Part shown: piece by piece, positions 52,576-64,000 of the stretch
Layout of the letters: each line of letters starts with the position of its first letter
Position numbering within the stretch: position 1 is the stretch's first letter
DNA from: Haematobia irritans
Lineage: Eukaryota; Arthropoda; Insecta; Diptera; Muscidae
Length of the DNA: 64,000 nucleotides
Assembly (NCBI RefSeq): GCF_050003625.1
Contig: NC_134397.1
Span: 224,130,537 to 224,194,536 of the forward strand
Reading direction: 5' to 3'
Notes under the pieces: generated by a model
What the model saw: only the letters and a program-made list of their open reading frames with translations
Databases searched by the model: none
What the model was told of the DNA's origin: nothing
Made by a program: the position numbers and the translations under genes

Positions 52576-53730
52576 TATACCCTCCACCATAGGATGCGGG
52601 TATATTAACTGTGTCATTCCGTTTGTAATACATCGAAATATTGCTCTAAGACCCCATAAAGTATATATATTCTGGGTCGTGGTGAAATTCTGAGTCGATC
52701 TGAGCATGTCCGTCCGTCCGTCCGTCTGTCTGTTGAAATCACGCTAACTTCCGAACGAAACAAGCTATCGACTTGAAACTTGGCACAAGTAGTTGTTATT
52801 GATGTAGGTCGGACGGTATTGCAAATGAGCCATATCGGTCCACTTTTACGTATAGCCCCCAGCCGATCCGGCTGAAATTTGGTACATGGTGTTGGTATGT
52901 GATCTCTAACAACCATGCAAAAATTGGTCCACATCGATCCACAATTATATATAGCCCCCATATAAACCGATCCCCAGATTTGGCCTCCGGGTCCTCGTGA
53001 AAAAGCAAAATTCAACCGATTCGGTTGAAATTTGATATGTGGTGTTAATAAATGGCCTCAAACACCCATGCAAAAATTGGTTGAAATCAGTCCATAATTA
53101 TATATAGCCCCCATATAAACCGATCCACAGATTTGACCTCCGGAGACCCTTGGAAGAGCAACATTCATTCGATCCGTGAATTTAGTACATGATATTTAAC
53201 AACCATGCCAAAAATGCTCCATATCAGTCCATAATCATATATAGCCCCATATAAACCGATCCCGGGATTTGGTTTTGGAGCCACTTGGAGGAGCAAATTT
53301 CATCCGAGTCAGTTGAAATTTGGTACATTGTGCTAGTATATGGCCGTTAACAACCATGCCTAAGTAGGTCCATATCGGTCTATAGTTATATATTGCCCTC
53401 AGATAAATAGATCCCCAATCACACAAAAATTGGTGCACTTCAAGTTCATAATTGTATATAGCCCACATATAAGCGATCCCATATTTCAATTCTGGCTCTC
53501 TACGTACCGTGCAAAAGTCCATATCGATTCGTAATTTTTGGTAGAATCACCTATACATACCTTTTTTGTCTAATATATTCCGCGTATTAGAAAACGATGT
53601 TAAGAAGTTTTAAGATACCACAACCCAATTAATTCGATTGTGGATGACAGTCTTTCGTAGAAGTTTCTACGCAATCCATTGTGGAGGGTACAGAAGGTTC
53701 GGCCTGGCCGAACTTACGGCCGTATGTACA
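52576..53730 (+). mobile_element. DINE-1-like Helitron, family A, copy A8
   Basis: Head TATACCCTCCACCATAGGAT, GTCCGTCCGTCCGTCTGTCT, about five units (one with an internal deletion near 52858), and a tail with TTCGGCCTGGCCGAA ending GGCCGTATGTACA. There is no 29-bp array. It lies 130 bp after A7. Confidence 0.85.
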
Positions 53731-54773
53731 TTTTTTGCACTATGGTAGTTGTTGATAAAGGAAGACAAACAAATGGGGTCCACAATTCAACCGTGTTAAT
53801 ATAATGAACCCTTTGCCACAAATTGTATTTAAGAGTTTCTACTAAATATGATCTGTTTTTGTTATGAATATTGAAAAATAACCTCATATAGTGAAATAGA
53901 AAAAATTAACTTCTAGGGAAATTTTGAACCATTAGGTTAGGTGAGGTCCCGATGTATCAGGCTCACTTAGACTATTCAGTTCATTGTGATACCACATTGG
54001 TGAACTTCTCTGAAGCATTACATAAACTTATCAAATTACCTTGCAAAACCAACGCATTAACCTAATAGCTGTCGTTTTTCACATATCTTTAAATGAAATA
54101 AAATGCCTTGAATTTATTTAGAAAAAAATTTTCTTAAACTATTCACACTTAGGTCTCTTCAAACCCTCTATCATCATCTCGTTGTCGACAACATTTCGGT
54201 TATCTTGAGCATATTTTTTCGACATGGACTATTTTCGTAATTGGCATTGCTGTCAAGTGCAGTTGAATTTTCAACGAACCGTCGTACTTTTCAAACAAAT
54301 TTAGCTGCAACACCGTGCACTTGAAGAACTTTGAAAACACAGAAAGGAAAACCATAAATGTGAAAAATTGTTGTGGCAGTAAGATATCTTTCAAGGTAAT
54401 TACCTCTGAATAGAAAAGTTTATTTGATGACACTCAAAGAAATATGGTGAGTTCAAGCAAAACTTAGTTAAGATATTTTCGAATCTTTGCATTTGCAGTA
54501 TGCAATTCCAGATATGGACAAAGAGGTCAAAACATTTAACAACTTTAATGTAAACCCAACCAATGCTGGGGATAGCATTTATAGAGAACTCTTGTTGAGC
54601 TTCTCTATACTTTAAACGGTGAGTATACGGAAAAATATCAACGTTATTTTTATTACCAATTCCTTTATTAAAGCAATTGCGATTGCATATTATATTGGCT
54701 CCAATGCGAACTTAAAAATATTATTTCTATGTAACATTGTGTGAAGCATAAAAACTTAATACTGTATGGTAAT
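53731..54773. other. Unique DNA with a SINE1 fragment
   Basis: SINE1 tail fragment at 53934-54012 (minus). The rest is AT-rich and has no recognised gene. Confidence 0.45.
53934..54012 (-). mobile_element. SINE1 3' fragment
   Basis: AGGTTAGGTGAGGTCCCGAT, then GTATCAGGCTCACTTAGACT and GTGATACCACATTGGTGAAC match the 3' part of SINE1. It breaks off inside the body. Confidence 0.75.
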
Positions 54774-54829
54774 CACGGTTGCCACTCGAGCCAAAAATAT
54801 TCTACCACAATTTGGAGAAAATTTTGTTA

Positions 54830-55156
54830 AAATTTTATTACTATAGAAAATTTTGTCAAAATTCTATTTCTATAGAAAAATTTGTAAAAATTTGATTTCT
54901 AAGAAAATTTTGTCAACGTTTTGTTTCTGTAGAAAATTTTATTAAAATTTGATTTCTATAGAAAGTTTTGTCAAAATTTTATTCCTATAAATAATTTTGT
55001 CAACATTTTATTTCTATAAAAAATTTTGTCAAAATTTTATTTCTAAAGAAAATGTTTTAAAAATTTATTTCTATAGCTGATGGCCTTAGCATCCAATGCT
55101 ACTTTTCTTTCTTTCCGTTTTTTATCATACATTTACTGTATGATTAAAATAAACAA

Positions 55157-55192
<36 letters not shown>

Positions 55193-55800
55193 AATTTATT
55201 TCTATAGAAAATTTTGCAAAATTTTGTGTCTAAAGAAATTGTTGTCAAAATTTTATTTCTATAGAAAATTTTGTCAAAATTTTATTTCTATAGAAAATTT
55301 TGTCCAAATTTTATTTCTATAGAAATTTTTTTCAAAATTTTATTTCTATAGAAAATTTTTTCAAAATATTATTTCTATAGAAAATTTTGTCAAAATTTTA
55401 TTTCTATATAAATTTTTGCAAAATTTTATTTCTATAGAAATTTTTGCAAAATTTTATTTCTAAAGAAAATTTTGTGAAAATTTTATTTCTATAGAAAAGT
55501 TTATCAAAATTTTATTTCTATAGAAATTTTTGCAAAATTTTATTTCTAAAGAAAATTTTGTCAAAATTTTATTTCAATTGAAACTTTTGTCAACATTTTA
55601 TTTCTATAAAAAATTTTGTCAAAATTTTATTTCTATAGAAAATTTCGTCAAAATTTTATTCCAATAGAAAATTTTGTCAAAATTTTATTTCTATAGAAAA
55701 GTTTATCAAAATTTTATTTCTATAGAAAATTTTGTCAAAATTTTATTTCTATAGAAAATTTTGTCAAAATTTTATTTCTATAGAAAATTTTTTCAAGATT
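54830..55800 (+). repeat. Large 29-bp minisatellite array, left part
   Basis: About 30 units, many identical between 55590 and 55790. Near-perfect TTTCTATAGAAAATTTTGTC units suggest recent amplification. It is interrupted at 55079-55190. Confidence 0.92.
55079..55190 (+). mobile_element. LINE 3' tail fragment with TAAA repeat
   Basis: GCTGATGGCCTTAGCATCCA...TATGATTAAAATAAACAATAAATAAATA, an eight-fold TAAA run. The form is that of a heavily 5'-truncated non-LTR element. The family is not certain. Confidence 0.5.
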
Positions 55801-55803
55801 TTA

Positions 55804-57402
55804 TTATACCCTCCACCATAGGATGGGGGTATATTAACTTTGTCATTCCGTTTGTAACACATCGAAATATTGCTCTAAGACCCCATAATGTATATATATT
55901 CTGGGTCGTGGTGAAATTCTGAGTCGATCTGAGCATGTCCGTCCGTTCGTCTGTTGAAACCACGCTAAGTTCCGAACGAAACAACCTATCGACTTGAAAC
56001 TTGGCAAAAGTAGTTGTTATTGATGTAGGTCGGATGGTTTCGCAAATGGGCCATATCGGTCTACTTTAACGTATAGCCCCCATATAAACGGACCCCCAGA
56101 TTTGGCTTGCGGAGCCTCTAAGAGAAGCATATTTCATCCGCTCTTGCTGAAATTTGGTACATGGTGTTAGCATACGATCTCTAACAACCATGCAAAAATT
56201 GGTCCATATCGGTCCATAATTATATATAGCCCCCATAGAAACCGATCCCCCGATTTGGCTTGCTGAGCCTCTAAGAGAAGCAAATTTCATCCGATCCGGC
56301 TAAAAGTTGGTATCTGGTGTTGGTATATGGTCTCTAATGACCATGCAAAAATTGGTCCACATCGGTTCATAATTATATATAGCCCCCATATAAACCGATC
56401 ACAAAATTTGACCTCCGGAGCCTCTTGGAAGACCAAAATTCATCTGATTCAGTTGAAATTTGGTACGTGGTGTTAATATATGGTCTCAAACACCCATGCA
56501 AAAATTGGTCCACATCGGTTCATAATTATATATAGCCCCCATATAAACCGATCACAAGATTTGACCTCCGGAGCCTCTTGGAAGACCAAAATTCATCTGA
56601 TTCAGTTGAAATTTGGTACGTGGTGTTAATATAGGGTCTCAAACACCCATGCAAAAATTGGTCGAAATCGGTCAATAATTATATATAGGCCCCATATAAA
56701 CCGATCCCCAGATTTGACCTCCGGAGCCCCTTGGAAGAGCAAAATTCATCCGATTCGGTTAAAATTTGGTACGTGATGTTAGTATATGGTATCCACCAAC
56801 AATGCAGGAATTGGTTCATATCAGTCCATAATTATATATAGCCCCCATATAAACCGATCCCCAGATTTGAACTCCGGTGCGTTTGGGAGAAGCAAAATTC
56901 ATCCGATCTGGTTGAAATTTGGTACGTGGTGCTAGTATATGATATTTAACAACCATGCCAAAAGTGATCCATATCAATCCATGATCATATATAGCCCCCA
57001 TATAAACCGATCCCGATCCCATGTCTAACTAGGTCCATATCGGTCTATAGTTATATATAGACCTCAGATAAATCGATCCCCAATCACACAAAAATTGGTC
57101 CATATCAAGTTCATAATTCTATATAGCCCCCATATAAGCGACCCCCATATTTCAATTCTGGGTCTCTACGTACCGTGCAAAAGTCCATATCGATTCGTAA
57201 TTATTTGTAGACTTACCTATACATACATTTTTTGTCGATTATGGACTAATTCACAATTTAGAAAACGATGTTACGAAGTTTTAAGATACCACAACCCAAG
57301 TAATTCATTGTCGATGACAGTCTTTCCTAGAAGATTCTACGCAATCCATGGTGGAGGTTACATAGGATTCGGCCTGGCCGAACTTACGGCCGTATATACT
57401 TG
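55804..57402 (+). mobile_element. DINE-1-like Helitron, family A, copy A9
   Basis: Complete: head TATACCCTCCACCATAGGAT, about eight units (two adjacent ones nearly identical, 56380-56530 and 56535-56690), tail TTCGGCCTGGCCGAA ending GGCCGTATATACTTG. It is inserted within the 29-bp array, which continues at 57410. Confidence 0.85.
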
Positions 57403-57409
57403 TTTCCTA

Positions 57410-57640
57410 TATGGATTTTATTTCCTATTGTCAAAATTTTATTTCTTTAGGAAACTTTGTCAAAAATTTATTTCTATAGAAAATTCTGTCAGAATTTTAT
57501 TTCTATAGAAAATTTTGTCAAAATTTTATTTCTATAGAAAATTTTGTCAATATTTATTTCCATAAAAAATTTTGTCAAAATTTTATTTCTGTAGAAAATT
57601 TTGTCAAAATTTTATTTCTATGAACAAATTGTGAAGTACC
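57410..57640 (+). repeat. 29-bp minisatellite array, right part
   Basis: About eight units continuing the array after DINE A9, more diverged than the left part. Confidence 0.9.
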
Positions 57641-57748
57641 TCTTAGTTGGAGAGGAATAATTTGCAAAATCTACGAAGACACCAAAAATTCTACCAATCT
57701 ACCAAACGGTAAAAATCTACCATTTTTGGTAGAATTCTACCAACTGTG

Positions 57749-57960
57749 ATAGTAGTCCTTTCGGTTTCGGAAGTGCCTTATCATAGGGTAGTTTAGGCAC
57801 CATGCCGGCATATTACCTTGGAAATTCAGTCCATTGTGATACCACAGATGGTGAATTCAACTGCTTTCTAAGTTTAGCTTAAGAGGTCTAATTTTTATAG
57901 CCGGGGACGAACCGATTAGTTTAGTAATTGAAGTTTAAGTAATTTGAAGATATGTCAAAT
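57749..57960 (-). mobile_element. Degenerate SINE1 relic
   Basis: ATTCAGTCCATTGTGATACC, TGGTGAATTCAACTGC and TTTTATAGCCGGGGACGAAC are recognisable as decayed SINE1 body. No tRNA head. Confidence 0.45.
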
Positions 57961-59420
57961 ATCCAACAAAAACTCTAACAGCATAATTTATTTCTAGCCG
58001 ATCATTGACGGAGATATTTGCTCGAGTGCTTCGTAATATTTCATTCATTCCATTCAAGTTGCAAAAGATGATTGCAACAGAATCAAAAAGAGACTCACCT
58101 CATAAATTCTTTTGATATTTAAATCGTTCACTTTTTTTTGCATATGCAATTTTTCTTTAATATTTATTTTATTTTTTATTTTATAACATTTAAAAAAAAA
58201 AATATTTGCTGTATCCTTCTCGCGAGGGGGTACGGACATTTTTGTCGTTTCTTGTTGTTGCTGAATAACTTTAGCAGAATATTTTTGAATTAATATGACT
58301 GCAAAATTTTCCATATCGCCACAACGCTGTCTGCAACTTTCACCTGCATTGCCCTCCACATTGTCCTTGTGATCATCTGCATCAGCACCATTCTCATCAT
58401 TCTTGCCACTTTGTTTGGGTTAAATGATTTTATGGCCTGTTGATGTTTGATGCATGGCTGACTGTGCTCCACTTGGCTTGTTGAGTAGTTTCCGTTTTTT
58501 TTTCTGCCTTTAAAGCAAACGATGCTAGAACTGGGGAGGATGAGGATAGTAGATGATAGATAGTAGATGGTGCCATCGCGAAGGTAATTGAGTCTACAAT
58601 TTTTTATGGACAAGGTTTCTTTTTCTTCATTCTCTTTTTTCAGTTCTCTATTCGTTTATGATTTTTAATTTCATTTTTGTTTTTTTTTTTTTATTACGCT
58701 GGCAATATTTTATTCATCGACTGACAAATTTACATTCAAAATCACTTTTCCTTATTTTTCCACCAAACACCACCATCACCTTGGGGGCTTATTAATTTTT
58801 CACTTAGCATTTGTTTTGTTGTGCATTTTTCCATGAAATTACTTTAAGGTGGGAAGATTTTCTATTTTCTTTATGGCGAATGTTGTTGTTTTTTTGTGGG
58901 AGGATGTTATACCCTGACCCATTTTATTCCCCTCTCCCTCTCATCAAGATTACCAAATCAATAACACATTTGACATTGTTATTCTTTGCCAGCCGACATC
59001 CTGTAATTTAATGTTTTCCCATTGTTGTGATGTGTTGCGATGGTGTTTTTTTATTCTTTCGTAATTTCCATAGGAAAATATAGAACAGGAGTCATGATGC
59101 CTGCAATGTGCTAGGACGTTGTTGTTGGAGAAGGTCGATGAGTATAAATTACCATATATCAATGAAACAAAGTGCCTGAGCTAAATATAAACACCCCATT
59201 CTGGCAAATCGTATATTTGCGAATGTTTGCATATATTAGAAAATTGTAACGTATACTTAATGTGGTAACGTTTAAAAATTATTGCTAAACGAGGTAGGTT
59301 TTCGATGAGGGGAAAAAAATGTCTTCATTCATTTAAAAGTCATTTGCAGAAAAAATATAACCAAAATATTTCGTATTAAAAATTTGATTGAAACTGAAAA
59401 CCTAATCAATAAAAAAAAAA
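57961..59420. other. Non-repetitive AT-rich DNA, possible host intron or intergenic region
   Basis: No transposon is recognised. On the minus strand a stretch around 58150-58400 reads SGKNDENGADADDHKDNVEG and on to SVPPREKD without a stop for ~75 codons. It has no domain or splice support and is not called. Another overlapping frame is open as well. Confidence 0.4.
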
Positions 59421-61696
59421 CAAGTATATAAAGCAGTAAGTTCGGCCGGGCCGAATCTTAAATAAATACCCACCACCATGAATTAAATATTATAGTTTCC
59501 TGTGAAAATTTCAGGGGGATTTGGTGACAAGCAGATCAGTTCAAAAAGATTTTACCTATGAAGACTAGATCAGATTCTGCATTTATAAGAACCATATTTG
59601 TTTGAGTTTTAAAGGAATCATAAACATCGTGTGCAAGTGTGCAAAAAAATGAAATGAAAATGAAATAACGCCTTGATTTAAAATCTAAAATCTGTAGATT
59701 TTTACCCCCATTATTTAAATGATTACCAGAAGTAAAATCTGGAAACTATAATTCAGTTTCAAGCAATTTTCATTATCAGTGCACATGGACCGATATTCAC
59801 CATTTTCGACACACCTCTTTATGTTCCTAAAATACTTCTAGATTTAAAATTTCATGCAAATTTGATAAAAACTATGGTTTCTAAAAGCCCAAGAAGTAAA
59901 ATCGGGAGATCGGTCTATTTGGGAGATAAACCAAAACATTGACCAATACACGCCATTTTCGGCTCTCATATTTATGGTCCTAAAATACCTTAAGATTTCT
60001 CATTTCAGGCAAATTGGATAAAAACTACGGATTCTAGAAGCCTAAAAAATAAAATCATTTCTTGCACACCTATTTGTATTCCTAAAAACCTCCAGATTTT
60101 CGATTTCAGACACAGTGGGCAACAATTACGGTTTTTAGAAGTACAAAAAGTAATATCGGAAGATCGGTATATCTGATGGCTATGTCAAAACATGGACCAC
60201 CATTTTCGGCATACCTTTTTAAGGTCCTAAAATACCTCTAGATTTCCAATTTGAGGCAAGTTGAATAAAAACTACGGTTTCTATAAGCCCAAGAATAAAA
60301 TCTGGAGATCGGTCTATATGGGGGCTATATAAAAACATGGTCCGATACTCATCATTTTCGGCACACCTCTTTAGGGGTTTAAAATACCTCTAGATTTCTA
60401 ATTTCAGGCAAATTGGATAAAAAACTACAGATTTTAGACGCCCATGAAGTAAAAAGTGGAGATCGGTCTATATAGGGGCTATACCAAAACATGCACCGAT
60501 ACTCACCATTTTCGACACACCTCTTTATTGTTCTAAAATACCCCTAAATTTCCAATTTCCGGCAAATTGGATAAAAACTACGGATTCTATAAGCCCAAGA
60601 CCCCAAATCGGGAGATCGGTCTATATAGGGATATACCAAAACCTGGACCGATACTCACCACTTTACCACACCTCTTTATGGTCCTAAAATACCTCTAGAT
60701 TTCAAATTTCAACCAAATTGAATAATAACTATGGATTCTAGAAGCCCAAGAAGTAAAATCGGGAAATCGGTCTATATGGGGGTTATACCTAAACATAAAC
60801 CGAAAGTCACCATTTTTGGCACACCTCTTTATGGTGCTAAAATACCTCTAGATTTCCCATTTCAGGCAAATTGGATAAAACTACGGATTCTATAAGCCCA
60901 AGACCTCAAATCGGGAGATCGGTCTATATGGGGATATACCAAAACCTGGACCGATACTCACCATTTTTAGCACACCTCTTTATGGTCCTAAAATACCTCT
61001 AGATTTCAAATTTCAACCATATTGGATAATAACTACGGATTCTAGAAGCCCAAGAAGTAAAATCGGGAAATCGGTCTATATGGGGGTTATACCTAAACAT
61101 AAACCGAAAGTCACCATTTTTGGCACACCACTTTATGGTGCTAAAATACCTCTAGATTTCCAATTTCAGGCGAACTGGATAGAAACTATCGATTCTAGAA
61201 GCCCTAGAAATATAATCGGGAGATCGGTCTATATGGGGGCTATACCAAAACATCAACCGATACTCACCATTTTTGGCACACCTCTTTGTGGTCATAAAAT
61301 ACCTCTAGATTTCCAATTACAGGCATTTTGGATAGAAACTAAGGTTTTTATAAGCCCAAGACCCCAAATCGGGAGGTCGGTTTATATGGGGACTATATCA
61401 AAACTTGGACCGATATAGCCCATCTTCGAACTTGACCTGCCTGCAGACAAAAGACGAGTTTGTGCGAAATTTCAGCACGATTGCTTCATTATTGAAGACT
61501 GTAGCGTGATTACAACAGACAGCCAGACAGACAGACGGACAGACAGACGGACAGACGGTCATCGTTATATCGTCTTAGCATTTCTCCCTGATCGAGAATA
61601 TATATACTTTATATAGTCGGAAATCGATATTTCGATGTGTTACAAATGGAATGACAAACATATTATACCCCCGTCACCATTCTATGGTGGTGGGTT
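59421..61696 (-). mobile_element. DINE-1-like Helitron, family C
   Basis: Minus orientation. Tail CAAGTATATAAAGCAG with perfect hairpin TTCGGCCGGGCCGAA at the left, then TACCCACCACCATGAATT. Ten or so ~150-bp units with GGGAGATCGGTCTATATGGG, CCGATACTCACCATTTT and AAAATACCTCTAGATTTC. The head has CAGACAGACAGACGGACAGA and ATTCTATGGTGGTGGGTT. Same plan as A and B with a third, unrelated unit. The unit is open in several frames, giving an artefact ORF at 61080-61418. Confidence 0.8.
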
Positions 61697-62013
61697 TAAT
61701 AACTAACCATCTTTTTAATTAATGTTTTAATTTAACAACTAAAGTCAGTTAAGCAAATTATTGAAAATGGTTAGGCTTTATATTAATATAAGTTTTTGAT
61801 ATTAATATTTTTTTAATAACAACTATTTATTATTTCAAAAAAATGGAAAACAGTGCTCAAATAAATAAATAAAGGCTAATTACTTCATTTTTTAATTAGA
61901 GCAATCAAAAAGTTAATTGAAAAGCAGAAAATTTACTAAATAATTTTTTCCCTCAAAAAAATCAAAATTATTGGGTTTTACAAAAAAAAAATCAATTACA
62001 TTTTTGACTGACG
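61697..62013. other. AT-rich spacer
   Basis: AATTAATT-type text and short A runs. Nothing is recognised. Confidence 0.4.
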
Positions 62014-62227
62014 CCCATTTTCATGAAGCTCCGTTAGGGTTTAACTGTCAGTTAACAGAAAATAAAATGGAAATATCTTCTCTCCGGTTAATTATAACTG
62101 AAAATTTTTCAGCAGTTAAGCCCCTAACTGAAATATGGAATATATAGGCAAGATGACAGATATATCCATAGCACGGTTTAAAAGTTCGTTAGCTAACGGA
62201 ACACTAACGGAGCTTCATGAAAATGGG
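62014..62227. mobile_element. MITE family E, copy E2
   Basis: 214 bp with perfect ~24-bp TIRs beginning CCCATTTTCATGAAGCTCCG. The interior is full of GTTAACTG/CAGTTAAC phrases. Matches E1 (11553-12008) in reverse. Confidence 0.8.
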
Positions 62228-62345
62228 GGTGAGAATCGGTTATAAATTTAATTGAAAATGTTGGAGAAATTAATTAATTTACTTAACATTGCATATATTA
62301 ATTCTATCTAATTAATTCTCGTTTATCCAAAAAAAAAAAAAAAAA
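62228..62345. other. Short AT-rich spacer with a poly(A) run
   Basis: Run of 18 A near 62330. No other feature. Confidence 0.4.
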
Positions 62346-62680
62346 AACGAGCAGAAAAAGCGTCGCCAAAAAAGTAGTGAAAATGTTCTTTTTGGAGAAG
62401 CGATGAATTTAACACGGGTTTGTCATAGGACGGGTGTACACTATTTCAAATGCCGTTGCTCTGAATTTGCAGCACTTCTTAAGGTGTGTTCCGAATTCAG
62501 TGTTTTGGATGTAAATTAAAAAATTTCCAATAATTTGCCAAATAAATCATTTTTATAATTTTTAAAGACAAGCGGTCTGAAACGTTTGACATCAAGTATT
62601 TTCAAAAATTGGCTATTTTTCTAGAATGAATTTAGCATTTTTTTCGAAAAATTTTTACAAATTTTTAAATTTTTGCTTCA
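62346..62680 (-). mobile_element. MITE family C, copy 3 (truncated)
   Basis: Reverse of the right half of copies 1 and 2: GCAGAAAAAGCGTCGCC, AAGCGATGAATTTAACACGG, CGAATTCAGTGTTTTGGATG. The CCCAGC end is missing and D4 follows. Confidence 0.6.
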
Positions 62681-62688
62681 AATATGCA

Positions 62689-63429
62689 CCCAGAGAAGGA
62701 ATATGATCACCGCAAACGTGTTTCAAGAGTAAAATGTTGTTTTTGAACGGGGAACAAGTAACATGTTTGTCGCAACAATTTTATTTTCTCACATTGAAAA
62801 AACAGTGATCCCACCAGGAAGAATACTTTGGTTCATTTTAGAAAATTTTGAATACTTTTAGAGAATTTTAACTAAACAGTATAACAAGCGCCGGCATCAC
62901 ACCGATGTCACAAAAATAACTAAATATTTTTCGACAAATTCAAGAAACTTTATTAGACATATTGTTTTTTTCACTTGTTAAAGAAAATTTTGTAGTTTGA
63001 AGGGAAAATTTGGAGTTCAAAATTGCAAGAATGTCTTTAGTGACATATGAAGTTCATGATGGACCCACTTGTAGAAAAATTTACAAATTTAAAAAAAATA
63101 ATGAACTATTTTGTGAGAAATACGAATTTAGTAAATCTTCTTAATGCTTAATGTGTATATAATTAACGTACTCAAAAAATTATTAGAGTAACGGAAACTT
63201 TCTCCAAACATAATAATTCCATGACCTAAAATAAAGTTAAGTTGGCTTTAGTGAAATAGAGGGCTCACTTTTTTTTTTGAGTACAGAAATTATGTAACTG
63301 ATTTCTGCAACCACATACATTTTTTGCGAGAAAATAACATTTTTGGGACAAATATGTTCGTTGTTCTCCGTCTAAAAATAAGATTTAGTTCTTAAAACAT
63401 GTTTGGGGTCATCATATTCCTTGTCTGCA
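62689..63429. mobile_element. MITE family D, copy D4
   Basis: Left CCCAGAGAAGGAATATGATC (after TGCA at 62685-62688) and right the inverse of TGCAGACAAGGAATATGATG. Inner arms CAAACGTGTTTCAAGAG and CTTAAAACATGTTTGGGG. At 741 bp it is longer than D2; the middle is unrecognised. Confidence 0.6.
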
Positions 63430-64000
63430 TGTGGCTAAGAGGTTTCGAATATAGGCTAAGACTTAGTTCACATTTTTGGTTTAAAGTTTTTATTTTGGAA
63501 TTAAGAAAATAGTTTTTACTTTGAAGTATATGTTATAATTTGGAGTTTTTTACCTGAAATTCGTTTGTATTCGAACTAATATATCGCAAAATGAGATCGG
63601 AAATTCGATAATTGAGATATGCATCTTATTCTAATTTTATTGATCTTAGATTTAAAGCTAGATAGGACCCTAAAAATATGCCTTTAACAGGTTGGCTGAT
63701 AACCGAGGACCAGAGAATGAAGCCGACCCATTTTTGTCGGCGGCGGCTAACACAAAATTTTTGCCTCCGGCGGCGGCGGCTTGACGGCTAAGCCGATAAA
63801 AAATTGTCTGTTCGGCGGCGCAAAATTATCTATTATAAAATCAATTTGAAGTTTTCCCAATTGTAATGTGATTAGTTGTACAACCAATCTTACAATCAAA
63901 TTTACATTTCATTCAAATTTTTTGAGCTAAATTTTTGTAAAACTATTATAGCAACTTGATACTAATTGATTAAAAGTGGAAAGTTCAAAATTTTGGCAAA
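63430..64000. other. Unique AT-rich DNA with a CGG-rich block
   Basis: At 63735-63825 GTCGGCGGCGGCTAACAC, GGCGGCGGCGGCTTGACGGC and TAAGCCGATAAA form a GC-rich, partly self-complementary block in otherwise ~25-30% GC DNA. Nothing else is recognised before the window ends. Confidence 0.5.

Larger units (their letters stand above)
54774..57748. mobile_element. hAT-like array element hosting DINE A9
   Basis: Left end CACGGTTGCCACTCGAGCC and right end the inverse of CACAGTTGGTAGAATTC. Flanks ATGGTAAT/ATAGTAGT share 6 of 8 bases, consistent with an old hAT duplication. The interior is 29-bp array, a LINE-tail insertion and DINE A9. The right side carries TACCATTTTTGGTAGAATTC. The same left module precedes the arrays in the DINE-A copies. 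Confidence 0.5.

Noticed and set aside
55200..55800. CRISPR-like array of ~29-bp repeats
   Set aside because: Repeats are directly adjacent with no unique spacers, and the genome is that of an insect. It is a minisatellite.
58054..58613. Minus-strand ORFs of 101 and 107 codons
   Set aside because: They overlap in different frames. No domain, no clear splice sites, low-complexity composition.

Overview
The window looks like the genome of a higher (calyptrate) fly, most likely a muscid close to Stomoxys, Haematobia or Musca. I infer this from the AT-rich intergenic DNA, the very many DINE-1-like Helitrons carrying ~150-bp tandem units, the 29-bp arrays built on TTTCTATAGAAA, and insect-type BEL/Pao, mariner, hAT, piggyBac, Transib-like and Penelope-like elements. 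Only one convincing host gene is present: a secreted chitin-binding (peritrophin-like) protein at 3456-4469 (+), probably the last exon of a longer gene. Almost everything else is transposons inserted into transposons. || Layout: 1-2.5 kb, tail of a DINE-A copy with a nested SINE, then a hAT-like element placed exactly at its end. 3.4-4.8 kb, the host gene. 5.1-6.9 kb, a TTAA-flanked inverted-repeat element carrying a DINE-B copy. 7.0-10.8 kb, a mariner (minus strand) split by a Transib-like element and by a 2-bp-TSD element here called family N. 11-12 kb, another N copy and a MITE with a piggyBac-type MITE inside. 13.8-17.7 kb, a mariner relic broken by several nested insertions, including a hAT element with a large 29-bp array and a TCGTGA/TCACGA-rich tract. 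19.3-20.9 kb, a DINE-A copy. 21.4-37.7 kb, one DINE-A copy split by a complete BEL/Pao LTR retrotransposon. 39.9-42.1 kb, a DINE-A with a DD41D mariner and a SINE inside. 42.5-44.1 kb, MITEs. 44.9-46.5 kb, a non-LTR-type ORF1 pseudogene split by an N copy. 46.7-57.7 kb, a run of DINE-A copies with a Penelope-like fragment and a large 29-bp array element. 59.4-61.7 kb, a DINE-C copy. 62-64 kb, MITEs. || The most interesting unit is the BEL/Pao element (22160-35695). Its 623/625-bp LTRs differ only by one CA repeat step, it has a perfect AAAC target duplication, and its 1809-codon polyprotein is intact, so it is very young. Two things are unusual. First, 6.15 kb lie between the 5' LTR and the polyprotein, including a nested 1.8-kb element. 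A strong splice donor at 22891 and an acceptor ending at 28853 would remove nearly all of it and leave an ATG-free leader between the LTR and the polyprotein start. Second, a separate 195-codon ORF (34466-35053) sits in the env position, 15 nt after a pyrimidine-rich acceptor. It repeats the three-part zinc-knuckle array of the Gag region with the same cysteine/histidine spacing and adds a basic tail. Together these suggest a spliced, two-protein BEL element. Splicing and function are inferred, not shown.
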